Assembly: GCA_963281255.1 (NCBI GenBank)
Contig: OY725489.1
Coordinates: 434,001 to 498,000, forward strand
DNA from: Aphrocallistes beatrix
Lineage: Eukaryota; Porifera; Hexactinellida; Sceptrulophora; Aphrocallistidae
Length of the DNA stretch: 64,000 bases
Direction: 5' to 3'
Position numbers and translations under genes: made by a program
The notes under the pieces: model-generated
The model's database searches: none
What the model was told of the DNA's origin: nothing
The model's input: only the letters and a program-made list of their open reading frames with translations
Shown: in pieces, positions 44,668 through 56,247 of the stretch
Layout: each line of letters opens with the position of its first letter
Numbering within the stretch: the first letter of the stretch is position 1

Positions 44668-46453
44668 TCTTGAACTGAGCGGATGCTTTTCCTTGTGAGG
44701 TGGACCTGTCACGAAATGATTGGTCCAGAGTGACCTATTGTATCCAGGCCAAAGTGGTTCCCCGAAGCCAGAATTGGTCTGGGTTAATTTTTTGTGTCAT
44801 TTAATCCACTATGCTAGAAGGCTTCCCTCAAATGATGTGATGACGTCACGATCACTCTAGGAGGTCTCCATAGCTGTAGTGCTTCACACCATACTCATAT
44901 AAGTTAAAGTTAGGCCGGTAAGTCCCCGAATATGATAATGTCAAACCCACCAATAATTCTTTTGTGTCCTTGCTGTGTAAGGGCGATCTGTAACAGAATT
45001 GAAAGTCGTTTGTCCGCCGACACCAGAGAGTGTCCCTCGTTAGAGCGGATCACTCAATCAGCCTAGCCCAGTGGACCACCCAACGCGCCCCCCCAGCCCA
45101 CGGACCTGGTTTATATATCTATAAACTTAAACTGGATATTTTCTAATTCTATATTTTACCAAATACAGCCAATCTGTGCATAACGACCACCCAATGTGCT
45201 AGCCAGATAAAGCTGTTATGTACAATCCTCCCTCTGCCACGTTGTGTCACATTTACTGCCACTTTCCTGCCTTAGAAACGTTACCAAACATTTGAACACC
45301 CAAAACCTCTTTGACCATATATATCCCAGTTTAATTTTACAAATATGTTCTATTTTTAGACGCAGCTTATCATTGAGCAATATATCACACATTTTATCCT
45401 GAATAGCCACCTAACAGAGACACCAAGTGAGTTCTATTCAATGAGTTCTATACCATGGATTAAACAATAATAATTTACTTTAAAATTGTGCATCTTAGTA
45501 TGTATAAAAATTGAACGATTCGTTCTGTTTGTCATCTCTAAATGGCGCTTTAATCCTTGCAAATAGCTATTTATTCCTATTTCAGTTTTGTAATCACAAT
45601 TCGAACTGCTAAACTTTGACTCAAAAAAGACACAATGCTAAACTTTGGCTGCCACTAGATTTATCCATTTCATTGTTGTAAGGTTAGATAAATAGAAATC
45701 TTCGAAACCCAAAAGAATTCCTATATTGAATTAATTTCAAATAGTCTCCTTATATTGAATTTATGGATTTGGGCCAGGAACATATCCTATATCTTGTATC
45801 CACTGTACTAGTAGACACATATTCGAGTAAATAGATCTGACCAATGGAATCTCCTAGTGGCAATTTCTGTCAACAATGATTTTGCGCAAAAAAATTCCAT
45901 TTCATTTTAAGTGACTGCTTTTTACAATATTTAAGATATTATTTACAAATAAGCAAATGCAATAACAAATTTGTGTATATTTATTTAAATTAATATAGTA
46001 TTTGTTTATTTCATTATGTATTTATTTGTTGTTATACTTGTCCATATTCGCTAATATCTCTAATCCCCTGCCATTGGTAATCATTGCATATCTTGACACC
46101 TTTCAACTGCTCTACGGATTAACGCGTTCGAACTAAGCATTCCATCTTACCACATAATGTACTACCGCCACTAATCCAGTGAAATATATTATATTGTATG
46201 ACGAACCATGGATGAGGAAGTTGCTGGACCTAATTTTGCCTAGATGTCAATTCTATTTATAGAATGGGAGCCGCACGCTCGTGGTTTCCCCGCCCAAAAT
46301 GCCGGAAATTAGTCTCAAAATCCATAGTCCAAACAGGTTAAGGCGCTAGCTTCGATATTTTATTCCATCGCGACCACCCACTCCTAACTGCCATTCTAAA
46401 GAGCCAATGTGTGACGAGTTCTGTGAGTAATGAGCGAATTTCCGTAGATCGCA
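44668..46453. other. Upstream region of the NLR gene
   Basis: Includes G/C-richer repeat-like sequence to about 45110, an exon-like segment (45360-45426) and AT-rich DNA. An acceptor-like TTTCCGTAG lies 6 bp before the NLR ATG, so the NLR mRNA may have an upstream noncoding exon. Confidence 0.45.
45360..45426 (+). other. Exon-like segment, copy 2
   Basis: Between TTCTATTTTTAG and GTGAGTTC. It is open in frame 1 (TQLIIEQYITHFILNSHLTE). If spliced to the NLR acceptor it would be out of frame, so it would be noncoding there or belong to another gene. Confidence 0.35.
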
Positions 46454-49400
46454 ATGACTGAGTCTGAGATACTTCAAATGGAAGTTTTCGCACAGTTAAG
46501 AGATTTGTTGACATCCTCGATTATCGATAAACTCGCAATCGCACTCAACATTCCCGCGCGAATCATGGAACAAACCCGAAACAGTCCGATTCGATTTCTA
46601 TTCGCGCTGAAAGACTGGAATCAGTTTAATCCCGCCCATTTCGATCAAGCTTTGGGAAACATGAACGAATATATCCGACAGATCGCCAGAAAGCTGGATT
46701 GGCTCTGTAGCCCGAGTTCACAATGCACCAAAGCCAAAGGCGAGAAATCCGTGAAAACATTCGTCGAAATGCTAACCAACGAAATAACCTCAGAAAATTG
46801 GATGATTCTAGCAGGCACTACGTCCAAAGTGGATTTAAAAGGAAACCTCGAAGCGAAAGAAATGATTAAAGTCTGCATCGATAACAACCTCATCACAGGA
46901 GAACTCAACAAATTCTCCAATTCCTTAACGAGGATCAAGCAGAACCAGTTAGCTGATAAAGTCAAGTCATACGCATCAGTCTTCAAAACTATGAGCACTG
47001 CACAATTTCACGAGCAAATTAATCTAGAGTTAGAAAGTGAGGAGAGTGAAGACCACGAAAATTGGCAGTTGAAACTGAAAAAGTTTATCAGAAAACAAAA
47101 CAAAGACGTCATCGTCATCCTAGACAAAGATACCGAACCGATCGAGTCCGTATACATCCCATTAACCATCGTGAAGGTGAGAGCTGTTAAGGAGAGAGTG
47201 GGAATAGTAGAAAGTGGCATCACCGAGATTCAATTCCTACGAGACATGCATGAGAAGGTGGCACTAGAAACAGTAGAAGTGGTGGACTTCGACAAAACTG
47301 TCACCACCTGTGATCCATCAGAAAGTGAGCTTTGGTGCATGGTCGGAAGTCCCGGGAGCGGCAAGAGCTTCCTCTGCAAACATTTCGCCTACATGTACGG
47401 CACTGACGCCCTGCCCAACTTCCAGTACGCCATCTCCATCCCGTGCAGAAGCGAAGAGTGGCATCAGCTTGAGGAAACCAGACACGAATTGAAGAAAGTG
47501 GTCGATGAGGAATTCATCCTGAGTTGGCTGGCCCTTAGCATGCCCACAGGTGCTCGATGGAGCAAATCCCTTTCACAGCACTTGCTGAGATCCGACGGAG
47601 AGGGACTTTTCATAATCCTGGACGGTTACGATGAATTCGTACGAGAAGTGCCGTTTAAGGAGACACTTTTGTGTAAACTACTCGGGAGACGCTTCCTCTC
47701 GCAAAGTACAATCCTCGTGACAAGTCGCCCCGGTGCTTGGTCCGAAGTCCTCTACGAACACGGCCATGAATTGAAAATAGACTCCAATTTCCAAGTGCTC
47801 GGTTTTTCGCCCGAAAATCGAGATCTCTATTTCGAGAATCGCATCGACACGCCCGAGAAACTGAGCGCCGTTCGCGAAATGTTCTACCGCCACGACGAAA
47901 TCAATCAGCTGGCTCTGGTTCCAGTGAATGCGAGTCTGTTTTGTGCTCTCTTCAACGAGTCCGACTCCATCCTCTCCACCACACTGTCGCACCTCTACAC
48001 CCAGCTGATAGTGTACATGATAAGGCGCCAGTTGTCCCGCATTGGTTTGGAGGAGCACAGCAAAGTGCTCCTTATCTCCGACTTCCACCCGGCCATCAGA
48101 GAGTGCATCCACGCCATCGGGCTGGAAGCCAATCAGGGCATTTTTGAGAGAGAACTCACCTCTGATAAAAAAATCTCCTTCACGATCGGAGACAAGGTGT
48201 ACCCTAGTGACCGACTCGGTCTGATGCAATGCCACTTGAAAGAGTTGAGCCTCGGAATTCATGTGAGGGTGTGGACCTTCCAACACCTGACAATTCAGGA
48301 ATTCATGGCGGCACTTTCCATCTGCTATAACTCATGGAAAAACCAGTGTTACATAATCCGGTATTTCACCGCTTCCACCAGGTACCTATCCATGTACAAG
48401 ATGGTAATCCGGTTTGTGTGTGGCATCTTGAAGCGGGACGCTGGTTGCATAACTCCAATTCTGTGTCGGCACACAATCCCTAAACCGATGTCATTCATTG
48501 AGGTGGCTATGCTTCATCAGTTGGGTTATGACAATTCCCTTTTTGCAGTATCAGATTGGATTGAATTCACACAATCATACATTCAACTAACCACAACGAT
48601 AATTGAGACAAAATCAGAAGCCATTACTGACCACTTTGCCTATTTCGAGCGACAATTTCCGTTTCCTCTCTACCTGTATTTTGAGTCCACTCTATCACCG
48701 AATGATTGGCATTGCTTTCTGTTGTCTCTGGAATTCATTCGCGATTTTCAAATAATAGAATTCCAGTCTGATTACGTGTCCGCGGCACAATTCCACTCTT
48801 TCCTGACTCGCATATCTTCTTGCCATATACGTTACCTGGGACTGTTGTTTGTTGAAGATGATTTTGACACAATCTATTCATACACGCGTCTCTTCTCCTC
48901 TGCCACTCTGCCACGTGACACCAAAATTAGTATCTACCTCGAATCGTGTGACTTGTCCGCTTGTCTCCCTTCCCAACACCTCTTCACAGTAACCAATCCA
49001 TTCGCTGGGAGTTTAAAGATATCCAAATCCGATATGACTGCAGAAGTGTTGCAGGATCTGACCAATCAATTCTCTTCAATAGAGTACTTATTTAATAAAC
49101 CCAACCCTGACTCCTCCCATTGGTCAATCATTGAACAGTTAGCATTAAGCCATCAGTTCAATGGACTCTACTGTGAAGATTTAGAATATGACGTCACTGT
49201 GACACCTGCCACACTATCCAACCTCTCCTCGCTAACTGAGTTGTATGTGTCCCAGCGTGGAGATCCGTACGAATTTATTCCTTCCTTGCTTCACCTCACC
49301 TCTCTCTCACTACTTGACTTATATTCATCGCTATTCATATCTTCCAATGATTCCCTACACATTCCTCTCTCACAGCTGATTTCCATTAACTCCCATTCCC

Positions 49401-49852
49401 TGAGACAGTTAAGTTTAACTCAATTGCATAAAGTTGGGTTTGACAGCTGGAGTAGCTACTTCAGTTGTGTCACATCATGTACTAACCTGATAAGGTTAGC
49501 GCTGGATAACACTGAATTTAGTTCTGACGAAATCAGTTGTTGGTACAGAGCTTCTTCAGCTCTCAACTCACTCGCTTATTTGCATCTCTCCGATATTCCG
49601 TTACAAGACTCAGGCATGATAGTGCTGTGCCATAGTTTGTCATACCATCCAGCCATTAGGAGGTTCAGTATGTGGGTTTGTGAACTAAGCTCTGTTTCGT
49701 GTGTCCCTCTCATGTGTCTCATTCAGACACTAAAGACTGTGAGAACACTGAAACTATCCAAACGTGAGCTATCCAGTCCAGATCCAGAACAGTTCCAGCT
49801 CCTCACACAGATAGCTGAGGAATGTTCTGTCAAGATTGAACTATTCGATTGA
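46454..49852 (+). CDS. NLR: death-fold N-terminus, NACHT, leucine-rich repeats (1132 aa)
   Basis: One uninterrupted exon. Residues about 12-84 and 98-175 look like two death-fold domains. The second fits the DED pattern best (EMIKVCIDNNLITGELNKFS followed by LTRIKQNQLADKVKSY); this is pattern reading, not a search. NACHT: Walker A GSPGSGKS (298-305), Walker B LFIILDGYDE (385-394), sensor TSRPG (423-427), then the helical tail FQVLGFSPENRDLYF. A winged-helix/helical region precedes degenerate LRRs (about 880-1110; LSSLTELYVS, LTSLSLLDLY, LNSLAYLHLS). NLRs are cytosolic sensors that oligomerise through NACHT and signal through death-fold contacts. It ends normally after KIELFD. No other NLR is in the window. 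Confidence 0.9.
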   Translation: MTESEILQMEVFAQLRDLLTSSIIDKLAIALNIPARIMEQTRNSPIRFLFALKDWNQFNPAHFDQALGNMNEYIRQIARKLDWLCSPSSQCTKAKGEKSVKTFVEMLTNEITSENWMILAGTTSKVDLKGNLEAKEMIKVCIDNNLITGELNKFSNSLTRIKQNQLADKVKSYASVFKTMSTAQFHEQINLELESEESEDHENWQLKLKKFIRKQNKDVIVILDKDTEPIESVYIPLTIVKVRAVKERVGIVESGITEIQFLRDMHEKVALETVEVVDFDKTVTTCDPSESELWCMVGSPGSGKSFLCKHFAYMYGTDALPNFQYAISIPCRSEEWHQLEETRHELKKVVDEEFILSWLALSMPTGARWSKSLSQHLLRSDGEGLFIILDGYDEFVREVPFKETLLCKLLGRRFLSQSTILVTSRPGAWSEVLYEHGHELKIDSNFQVLGFSPENRDLYFENRIDTPEKLSAVREMFYRHDEINQLALVPVNASLFCALFNESDSILSTTLSHLYTQLIVYMIRRQLSRIGLEEHSKVLLISDFHPAIRECIHAIGLEANQGIFERELTSDKKISFTIGDKVYPSDRLGLMQCHLKELSLGIHVRVWTFQHLTIQEFMAALSICYNSWKNQCYIIRYFTASTRYLSMYKMVIRFVCGILKRDAGCITPILCRHTIPKPMSFIEVAMLHQLGYDNSLFAVSDWIEFTQSYIQLTTTIIETKSEAITDHFAYFERQFPFPLYLYFESTLSPNDWHCFLLSLEFIRDFQIIEFQSDYVSAAQFHSFLTRISSCHIRYLGLLFVEDDFDTIYSYTRLFSSATLPRDTKISIYLESCDLSACLPSQHLFTVTNPFAGSLKISKSDMTAEVLQDLTNQFSSIEYLFNKPNPDSSHWSIIEQLALSHQFNGLYCEDLEYDVTVTPATLSNLSSLTELYVSQRGDPYEFIPSLLHLTSLSLLDLYSSLFISSNDSLHIPLSQLISINSHSLRQLSLTQLHKVGFDSWSSYFSCVTSCTNLIRLALDNTEFSSDEISCWYRASSALNSLAYLHLSDIPLQDSGMIVLCHSLSYHPAIRRFSMWVCELSSVSCVPLMCLIQTLKTVRTLKLSKRELSSPDPEQFQLLTQIAEECSVKIELFD

Positions 49853-51143
49853 AATCAGAAAATTGTAAGATTAGGTGAGTTCCAACTAAGCAAAATATTT
49901 TCTATTTCAATTAAAAATTTCGTCTTTTAGTTACCCGAATATTTACACCTAGTTTGCTCATGCGTGATTATATTCAATCAATTGTGTACTCTTGTAACAT
50001 ATTTGAACAGAATTTATCTGATTATTATACTTCAAATATTTGCGTTCGAAATTAGTAATACAATATGAAAAAAAGATTTTTAAACGAATTTATAGGTGTG
50101 AAAAAACTCTAGAAACCTTTTGGATATTTCTAAATGTACCTGAAGCTTAAAATAGAACACTTTTCCTTAATATATAACATTAGATTTATATTAAATTGAA
50201 AAGCTAGCATCTTATTCAGAATAACTCAGTTGAGTTTGTAGCTCTATTCTCTGTTAGCAGATAGCTACATTCCATACACGTATTATAATATAAATTCCAA
50301 TATTCTGTATTTGTTGATATAAATAGATTGTTATACATTCCTTCTCTTTCTCTAGTTCCCAACTCTCAATCCTGAATGTGTCACCTTTTGATGTAACTCT
50401 GTTCCCACTTTCACACCTTTCTCCCGTTTCCACACCGACTACGAATTTCCTATTAGTTATATATATACTTGCTGAACACTAGTTGTTGTTTATTTGTTTG
50501 TTTGTTTGTTTAATCAATAAACTAACTATCCAAACTGTCTCTCTTCTCTCTGAGTTCTCTTTCACACATGGGGAAGTGTCAGAGTAAAAAATACATTCAC
50601 GCAATTTCATTGGCTAAACTCCAGATTTGGAGTGAGATTATTGAATTCTAGTATTTCATAGAAATAAAGTTTTAAAATAAATCCAAATATCAGACATTTG
50701 CTGTACAATAGGATTGGTACTGTCTTGTTAATTTAATCTCCGTGTTCTATATATAGTACCTTGTCTGCTATTTATAGTATTTATTGTACTAACTATAGAA
50801 CTGATAAAAAATTATCTTAAGTTAAGTTTAATTCACATTTAAAAGTTAGACAATTGTCCAAATTGTGACCCTGAATCCACCAATTGTATAATCCACTCAT
50901 GATCGTTGAAATGGATTGGCAGTGGAGTCATTGAACCACTTATGCCACCACTTTAACTGTTTTAACGAAGGTGATTCATGTCTCAAGGAATACCATCAAT
51001 TTTTGTCACGAAGTCTCCAGGCATTTTATATGGGATTGAACCCATAACATACTGGCAGTGTATTAATACGCTTAAATCGATAATAACATTAGGCGCAAGA
51101 GAATATTAAAATTTTCGCTCTCTTAGCAAATCCCTTGGTTTTC

Positions 51144-51255
51144 AACGGAGTGTACCAAAATATAATCTGGCGCTTCTACATATTTTAAATACTGTGTAAC
51201 TACACAGTATTTAAAATATGTAGAAGCGCCAGATTATATTTTGGTACACTCCGTT
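51144..51255. repeat. Perfect 112-bp palindrome
   Basis: 55-bp arms starting AACGGAGTGTACC, without a single mismatch by base-by-base reading, separated by AC. Probably a fold-back MITE; flanks GGTTTTC and CCCAAAC show no clear duplication. Confidence 0.92.
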
Positions 51256-52003
51256 CCCAAACGTTACTATGTACGAAATACAAAATAGCTGAGGTATGTA
51301 TAAGGAAAAAAAGAATCAGAGATTGGGTGTACTCCTTTGGACAAGTTTATTGCAACAATATTTTTAAATGAATGAGGAATGGGAATTTTCTTCCTGTCTC
51401 CCTGTCGAAAGTGAATAATTCTAAATATAAAATTACGTACTTTGAAAGATAAACAAGAAAACAAGCAGTTTTATCGCATAATTTATCAATACCTTTACTC
51501 TCAGGGGATAGTAATTTAGAAATAGCAAATTTTTAGAAAAAAATTGGAGACGAGACTACCAAGCAAACTTCACGCAAATTTCGTCTCAAAGGATAGGATA
51601 ACATTCTATTTATAGTCAAGGAGAACGCTACTAAATTTAGGATGTCAATAATGCTAATAAAGAATCGAATATGAATCGTAATTTAGCCCAATTTTTTCAT
51701 GAAAAATTGAAATCTTTGAGTAGAGATTTTACAAAGTTAAAACTATCCGAGTGTATTGATGCATGGTACTTATTGAACTTCACGAAGATAGGAAATACTC
51801 CTATGAATCTGTGTAGTTCTAGTCATTAAATTCTATTCATTTTAATGCACTTCTTCGGTAGATATGTTGTAGCAAGGGATTATAAAGGTGTTAGACGCTC
51901 CTTTAGTCCCATGATTTTAACCTCAAAGTGTTTAGGAACGTGAAAAGTTAGAATATTACCTAACTTAACCTAGATTATGATGTTATTTAGCAATTTAGGC
52001 ATA

Positions 52004-52165
52004 CAGTCAGGGTCGCTTAATATGAACATTCGTTTATTATGAACTAACCTCCTGGTTCCAATTTTATTTTTTAGATAGGATTTGTATTGAATCAAGTTCG
52101 CATAATATGAAGTATCTCTATTATGAACATATTTTTGTGTCCCCTGGTGGTTCACAATAAGACTG
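52004..52165. mobile_element. pogo-like MITE, CAGTCAGGGTCGC subfamily
   Basis: CAGTCAGGGTCGCTTAATAT to TTCACAATAAGACTG, TA on both sides, with internal TTATTATGAAC repeats. Related to the relic at about 43500-43724. Confidence 0.78.
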
Positions 52166-52754
52166 TACTAAAATTTATGGGTCTGAGATTATGAGCATAT
52201 CTTTTTGTACTATATCAGATGGAGGATCAATCTAACAATCTGCTGATTTCCAACTAATTTTCCATTTAATGCTTTATGATGAAACCATATTTTTTTGCGA
52301 AATTCTATCATTTCAGATTTTTAGAAATAATATATTCATATTTTAACACCTATAATTATATAAAATATTTATGTTTAAGTATTTAACTGCTAGTTTTGAT
52401 CAAAATTGGAATCGAGTCGACTTTAACTCGATTCCAACTGCTAGTTTTCCTTAAAGCGTGTAAATGTATTTATTCAATGAGTTATTAACGATGGTGGATA
52501 TTCGACATACTCGTACTGATTAGTGGTATTATAGAATACGGATACATATACGTATGCCACTGATTATAGAGAAATTAAATATACTCTAGTATGGTAGATT
52601 AGCCACTAATGCCATTGTGAAAGTAATATTAGTTCAGCCCATAACCACTAGTATTGTAGAGAACAAGATTTCATTGGTCAATTTTATTCCTTATTAAGTG
52701 TGAAAATCCCAGAATTAAATACAAATTTACTTTTAAAAGCAAAATGGTTTGTCT

Positions 52755-53129
52755 CTATATGAGTTGAGTTGATGAGTTGAGCAGTTGGACACAATTCTGT
52801 TTCCAGAATTCGCAGTCTAATCTGAGGTTTTCCCGTGTCTCTATCAAACTCTGTTTAATCTCTGTCAGTTGTCTGATGTCCACCTCCAAACTTTGGAATT
52901 GTCCTCTAGCGAAGAGCTTGTTCTTCTCTCGTTTCCGGATGTGTTTCATTCTCTGTACGTCTTTCGCAGACAGTTGTGTCTTATCCATTCTGTCCCAGAC
53001 CAGTTTATAGTCTGCGAATACCAGATCTTCGTAACTCAGTCCGAGTGTCTGTAGAAGAATTGTGTCGCGGGGTGACAGTGAACCCTTGCTAACCCAATTC
53101 ATATCAGTAGTATATTCAGTTGTTGACAT
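52755..53129 (-). CDS. Small CNC/Maf-like bZIP protein, member 3 (124 aa)
   Basis: N-terminus STTEYTTDMNWVSKGSLSPR, CNC-type helix (LGLSYEDLVFADYKLVWDRM), then DVQRMKHIRKREKNKLFARG and a zipper with leucines at +11, +18, +25 and +32 from the conserved Asn. IRKREKNK closely follows the CNC signature IRRRGKNK. The Arg expected at +8 is Phe. The C-terminus LLNSSTQLI is unique to this copy. Intronless. It is the outer left member of the inverted repeat. About 340 bp upstream is almost identical to the upstream of member 6. Confidence 0.82.
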   Translation of the reverse strand: MSTTEYTTDMNWVSKGSLSPRDTILLQTLGLSYEDLVFADYKLVWDRMDKTQLSAKDVQRMKHIRKREKNKLFARGQFQSLEVDIRQLTEIKQSLIETRENLRLDCEFWKQNCVQLLNSSTQLI

Positions 53130-53180
53130 TTTATTTGTTGTTTATTTGTCTCTGTTGTTGTTTATTTACTTCTACTTTCC

Positions 53181-53188
53181 TTTATATA
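53181..53188 (-). promoter_or_regulatory. TATA box of bZIP member 3
   Basis: TATATAAA on the minus strand, about 52-59 bp upstream of the ATG. The same block recurs upstream of member 6. Confidence 0.65.
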
Positions 53189-53678
53189 CTCCCAATGCAA
53201 ACCTAAAATAGCAGCAATTCTTCTCGAATGAATAATGCACAGTTTTAGTTCCAATTAGTTTGCATATTTATCTCACAAGTAAATTACCTTAATCCTTTCA
53301 CTTTGCTTATAATACTACAGTTCTATGTGTGCAACTGTGCAATTGTAATATAATACTTTCATGTTGAAACTATTCGCATTGTTCAACTCAGCTGCCTGTA
53401 CTCAGATAGTTTCCTCGATTTAATTACGTTATACGAGTCTTTGCTAATTTCAAAATAATGTCAGTCGACGATAGAGCAACTTTAGAAGAACAGAAAAAAT
53501 GTGTCAGCGAATTGATGTAGTGAATAGTGGAATATTGAGTTTTAGGTGTGAAAATTTAATCAACATATCAAATACCAACATTAGTTGTTGAGATAGTTAT
53601 TCTACCGCAAAATTCTCAATGTTTCCCGCCATGAATAGTGATAGAGTGGATTTATTTTCGTAACTCAAAGTGAAATAC

Positions 53679-53992
53679 CCCAGTTTGCCTCCACCTCTAT
53701 AATGCAGTCGCCATCACACATTCCACAAATGCTCCGAGATACCGAGGGAGTACCAGGGTTGCCATGGGAATGGGGATCCCCATACCCATGGGATGGGAAT
53801 GACTTTTGCCCCGTGGGGATTCCCATAAGATGGGAATTGAAATTTCATTTCCACGGCAACCCTGCATGAGTACGGTCTAGCACAGTGGGACTTATTTGAG
53901 CAATATCTGAGCTAGACTATACTCACTTGGTGTCCCAGCGCCTTTGTGGGAAGTCTGGATAGATTGCTTGATAAAGGTGGAGGCAAACTGGG
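53679..53992. mobile_element. MITE with CCAGTTTGCCTCCACCT ends
   Basis: CCCAGTTTGCCTCCACCTCT to AAAGGTGGAGGCAAACTGGG. Absent from the matching place in the right arm (about 57310), so it inserted after the inverted duplication. Confidence 0.82.
53754..53867. mobile_element. hAT-like MITE nested in the previous one
   Basis: CAGGGTTGCCATGGGAATGG to CCACGGCAACCCTG, palindromic inside (CCCATGGGATGGGAATG). GAGTAC lies on both sides, with three extra bases on the right. Confidence 0.72.
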
Positions 53993-54712
53993 ATATATCT
54001 TTGACATCTTTATACTGATGCAATCATTAAGTCATTATCTGATCATGAAAATATTTATTTTAGAAAGGTGTTGTGATGCTGAGTAAACATTTCGTCTCAA
54101 GTAACCTAATCTCTTCTCGTTTTCAAGTTGAGCCACTTTAACACCTACTCGACAAGGTGTGAAAATTGTGTGATTTTAAGGAAACGTTTTTGGGCATCAT
54201 AGGAAAGCATAATTATGCAAATTCGACGTTTTAGATTTTTCAGTGAGTCATCATCATTTGACCACACACGTTGATTAAAGGTGTCAATAAATATGACAAA
54301 CATTTATTCGTTGAAAGTTTCGTTCTTTCACTTTTCATTATAAAGCTATTAAGTTTTAAACATATGTATATTTTCATATTTATATAAATATGAATAATCA
54401 TATTATTCAAGTTCAGTAATTATTGCGAATATAGTGACTTTGATTCATATTAGTATTTACAAGTCTAAACTTGTTGTTATTTGTTGTGTACATTGTCGAT
54501 ATATTTAAATGTGTTACTATTAATGGAATTATTTATAGAAAGTATTTTCATTGGTTTTGATCTTTTAAGTGAAAACAAATTTTTGAGCATTTTTTTATTG
54601 TAATATTTGCGCGTATATAAATAGAATAACAGCTGATATAGAATTGCAAGCATCTAAGTAAATAAATATAGATATATAAATAAGAGATTGGTTTTAAGTG
54701 TGAAGTGTGAAT

Positions 54713-55102
54713 TTAAATTAGCGCGTAGAATGGGTATGTGAACTGTGTTGTCGCTTGGACACAATTTTGTTTCCAGAATTCGCAGTCTAATCTGAGGTTT
54801 TCCCGTGTTTCTAGCAAACTCTGTTTAATCTCTGTCAGTTGTCTGATGTCCACCTCCAAACTTTGGAATTGCCCTCTAGCGAAGAGCTTGTTCTTCTCTC
54901 GTTTCCGGATGTGTTTCATTCTCTGTACGTCTTTCGCAGACAGTTGTGTCTTATCCATTCTGTCCCAGACCAGTTTATAGTCTGCGAATACCAGATCTTC
55001 GTAACTCAGTCCGAGTGTCTGTAGAAGAATTGTGTCGCGGGCTGGCAGTGGCAGTTTGGGTGACCAAAGATTGATATCAGGAGTATATTCAGTTGTTGAC
55101 AT
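54713..55102 (-). CDS. Small CNC/Maf-like bZIP protein, member 4 (129 aa)
   Basis: Protein identical to member 5 at 56248 over all 129 residues. N-terminus STTEYTPDINLWSPKLPLPA, the same CNC-like helix and IRKREKNKLFARG basic stretch, zipper leucines at +11, +18, +25 and +32 and Trp at +39. C-terminus QATTQFTYPFYALI. The Arg at +8 is Phe. Inner left gene of the inverted repeat; the paralogue's identity suggests very recent duplication or conversion. No nuclear localisation signal beyond the basic stretch itself. Confidence 0.82.
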   Translation of the reverse strand: MSTTEYTPDINLWSPKLPLPARDTILLQTLGLSYEDLVFADYKLVWDRMDKTQLSAKDVQRMKHIRKREKNKLFARGQFQSLEVDIRQLTEIKQSLLETRENLRLDCEFWKQNCVQATTQFTYPFYALI

Positions 55103-55165
55103 GTTTTCTTATTTTATTTATTTATTTTGAATTCTTGTTGTTATTTGTATTTACTCTTGACCTTA

Positions 55166-55173
55166 TTTATATA
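55166..55173 (-). promoter_or_regulatory. TATA box of bZIP member 4
   Basis: TATATAAA on the minus strand, 64-71 bp upstream of the ATG. Confidence 0.6.
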
Positions 55174-56180
55174 AGTTCAACTCACAATAGTTCCAATTTA
55201 ACATTAACTAAGTGCAACTATAGCTTAGTAGCAAGCTAGGAGTAGTTCCACTATTCGACTTTCAAATTGCATTGAAACGAATTCGTAGCTATACAAGCAC
55301 TTTCACTGTATTTACATTTACGAAGCACTTTTTTTAATTCTATACACAACGATGAAGTTGTTTATTTTCTTGTTTGTAAACAAATTGTCAGCAGATACGG
55401 CTTTAGTTAGATGCTACTAGTGTCTAGGAGGAGCGTTTCAATTTTAATAAAAGATTAGTGAACAGTTTTGTCTCACCTTATGAAAATGTGAAAATTATTT
55501 AGTTCACTTAGAAAAAAAGATTATTTATATTATTAGAACACAAACAAAGAGCAATTCAATCACGAACAAACATAACCGTTTGTGTCTATTCTCTTTTGAG
55601 AAACACTAATGCGACATTACTTATAATGACAAATGACTGTTTTGTACAGGTTCCGCTATTTATATTTCTGCATATTTGTTCTATTTTGCAATAGTGTTGA
55701 TTCGTATACTAATAACATAATTTAAAAATTTGCATGTTTCTATTTATAGAGTAGAAAATAAAAATTCATTTAATTCGTCTATGAAAACAATTGCGATTGT
55801 AAACATACGAAAATATTTGTCGAATCAGATATTAAATCAGAGTTAGTCTTGGGATATTTTCTATTTATAGTAACTATCCCGCGTTTATAAGACTTCCCCG
55901 CCCAAAATGACTCTACCGGAAATGAGCGAGCAAGATTACTAGACTCATTAATTAACACACAGCATCATAACTTAGATTCAAAATGAAAGTTTCAGATACA
56001 TACTGGCTCAGAACTTAAGCAGGAATGTTGAATTAACACAGATATAGAATAGCTATATAGTAAAAGTGATTGAAATTAGATAGTTTTTCTGGAAAAGAGA
56101 TTTGAACTGAAAGTCATTATAATGTATATGAAGGATACAAATAAAATACTTGTTCTACTTTTCGGTTGCATTTGATTGAG

Positions 56181-56188
56181 TATATATA
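56181..56188 (+). promoter_or_regulatory. TATA box of bZIP member 5
   Basis: TATATATA 60-67 bp upstream of the ATG, in GAGTATATATAGGAAAG, like member 6. Confidence 0.6.
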
Positions 56189-56247
56189 GGAAAGTAAATA
56201 CAAATAACAACAAGAGTTCAAAAGATAAATAAATAAAATAAGAAAAC

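Larger units (their letters stand above)
49853..52754. other. Intergenic; perfect palindrome and pogo-like element
   Basis: Holds a TTTG tract (about 50490-50512), a perfect 112-bp palindrome (51144-51255), a pogo-like element (52004-52165) and a small TTGGAATCGAG/CTCGATTCCAA hairpin (about 52406-52437). No gene supported. Confidence 0.6.
53130..54712. other. Spacer in left arm; nested MITEs
   Basis: Near-identical promoter block to about 53480, a diverged arm sequence, the MITE at 53679-53992 with a hAT-like insert at 53754-53867, then AT-rich DNA. No gene supported. Confidence 0.6.
55103..56247. other. Centre of inverted repeat, divergent promoter region
   Basis: 1.14 kb between inner genes. 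The ends (to about 55190 and from about 56165) are homologous; the middle is not obviously palindromic. No gene supported. Confidence 0.55.

Noticed and set aside
47678..48286. 202-codon antisense frame across the NLR
   Set aside because: The plus strand encodes a clear NACHT protein here. The antisense frame has no recognisable domain and arises from codon bias.
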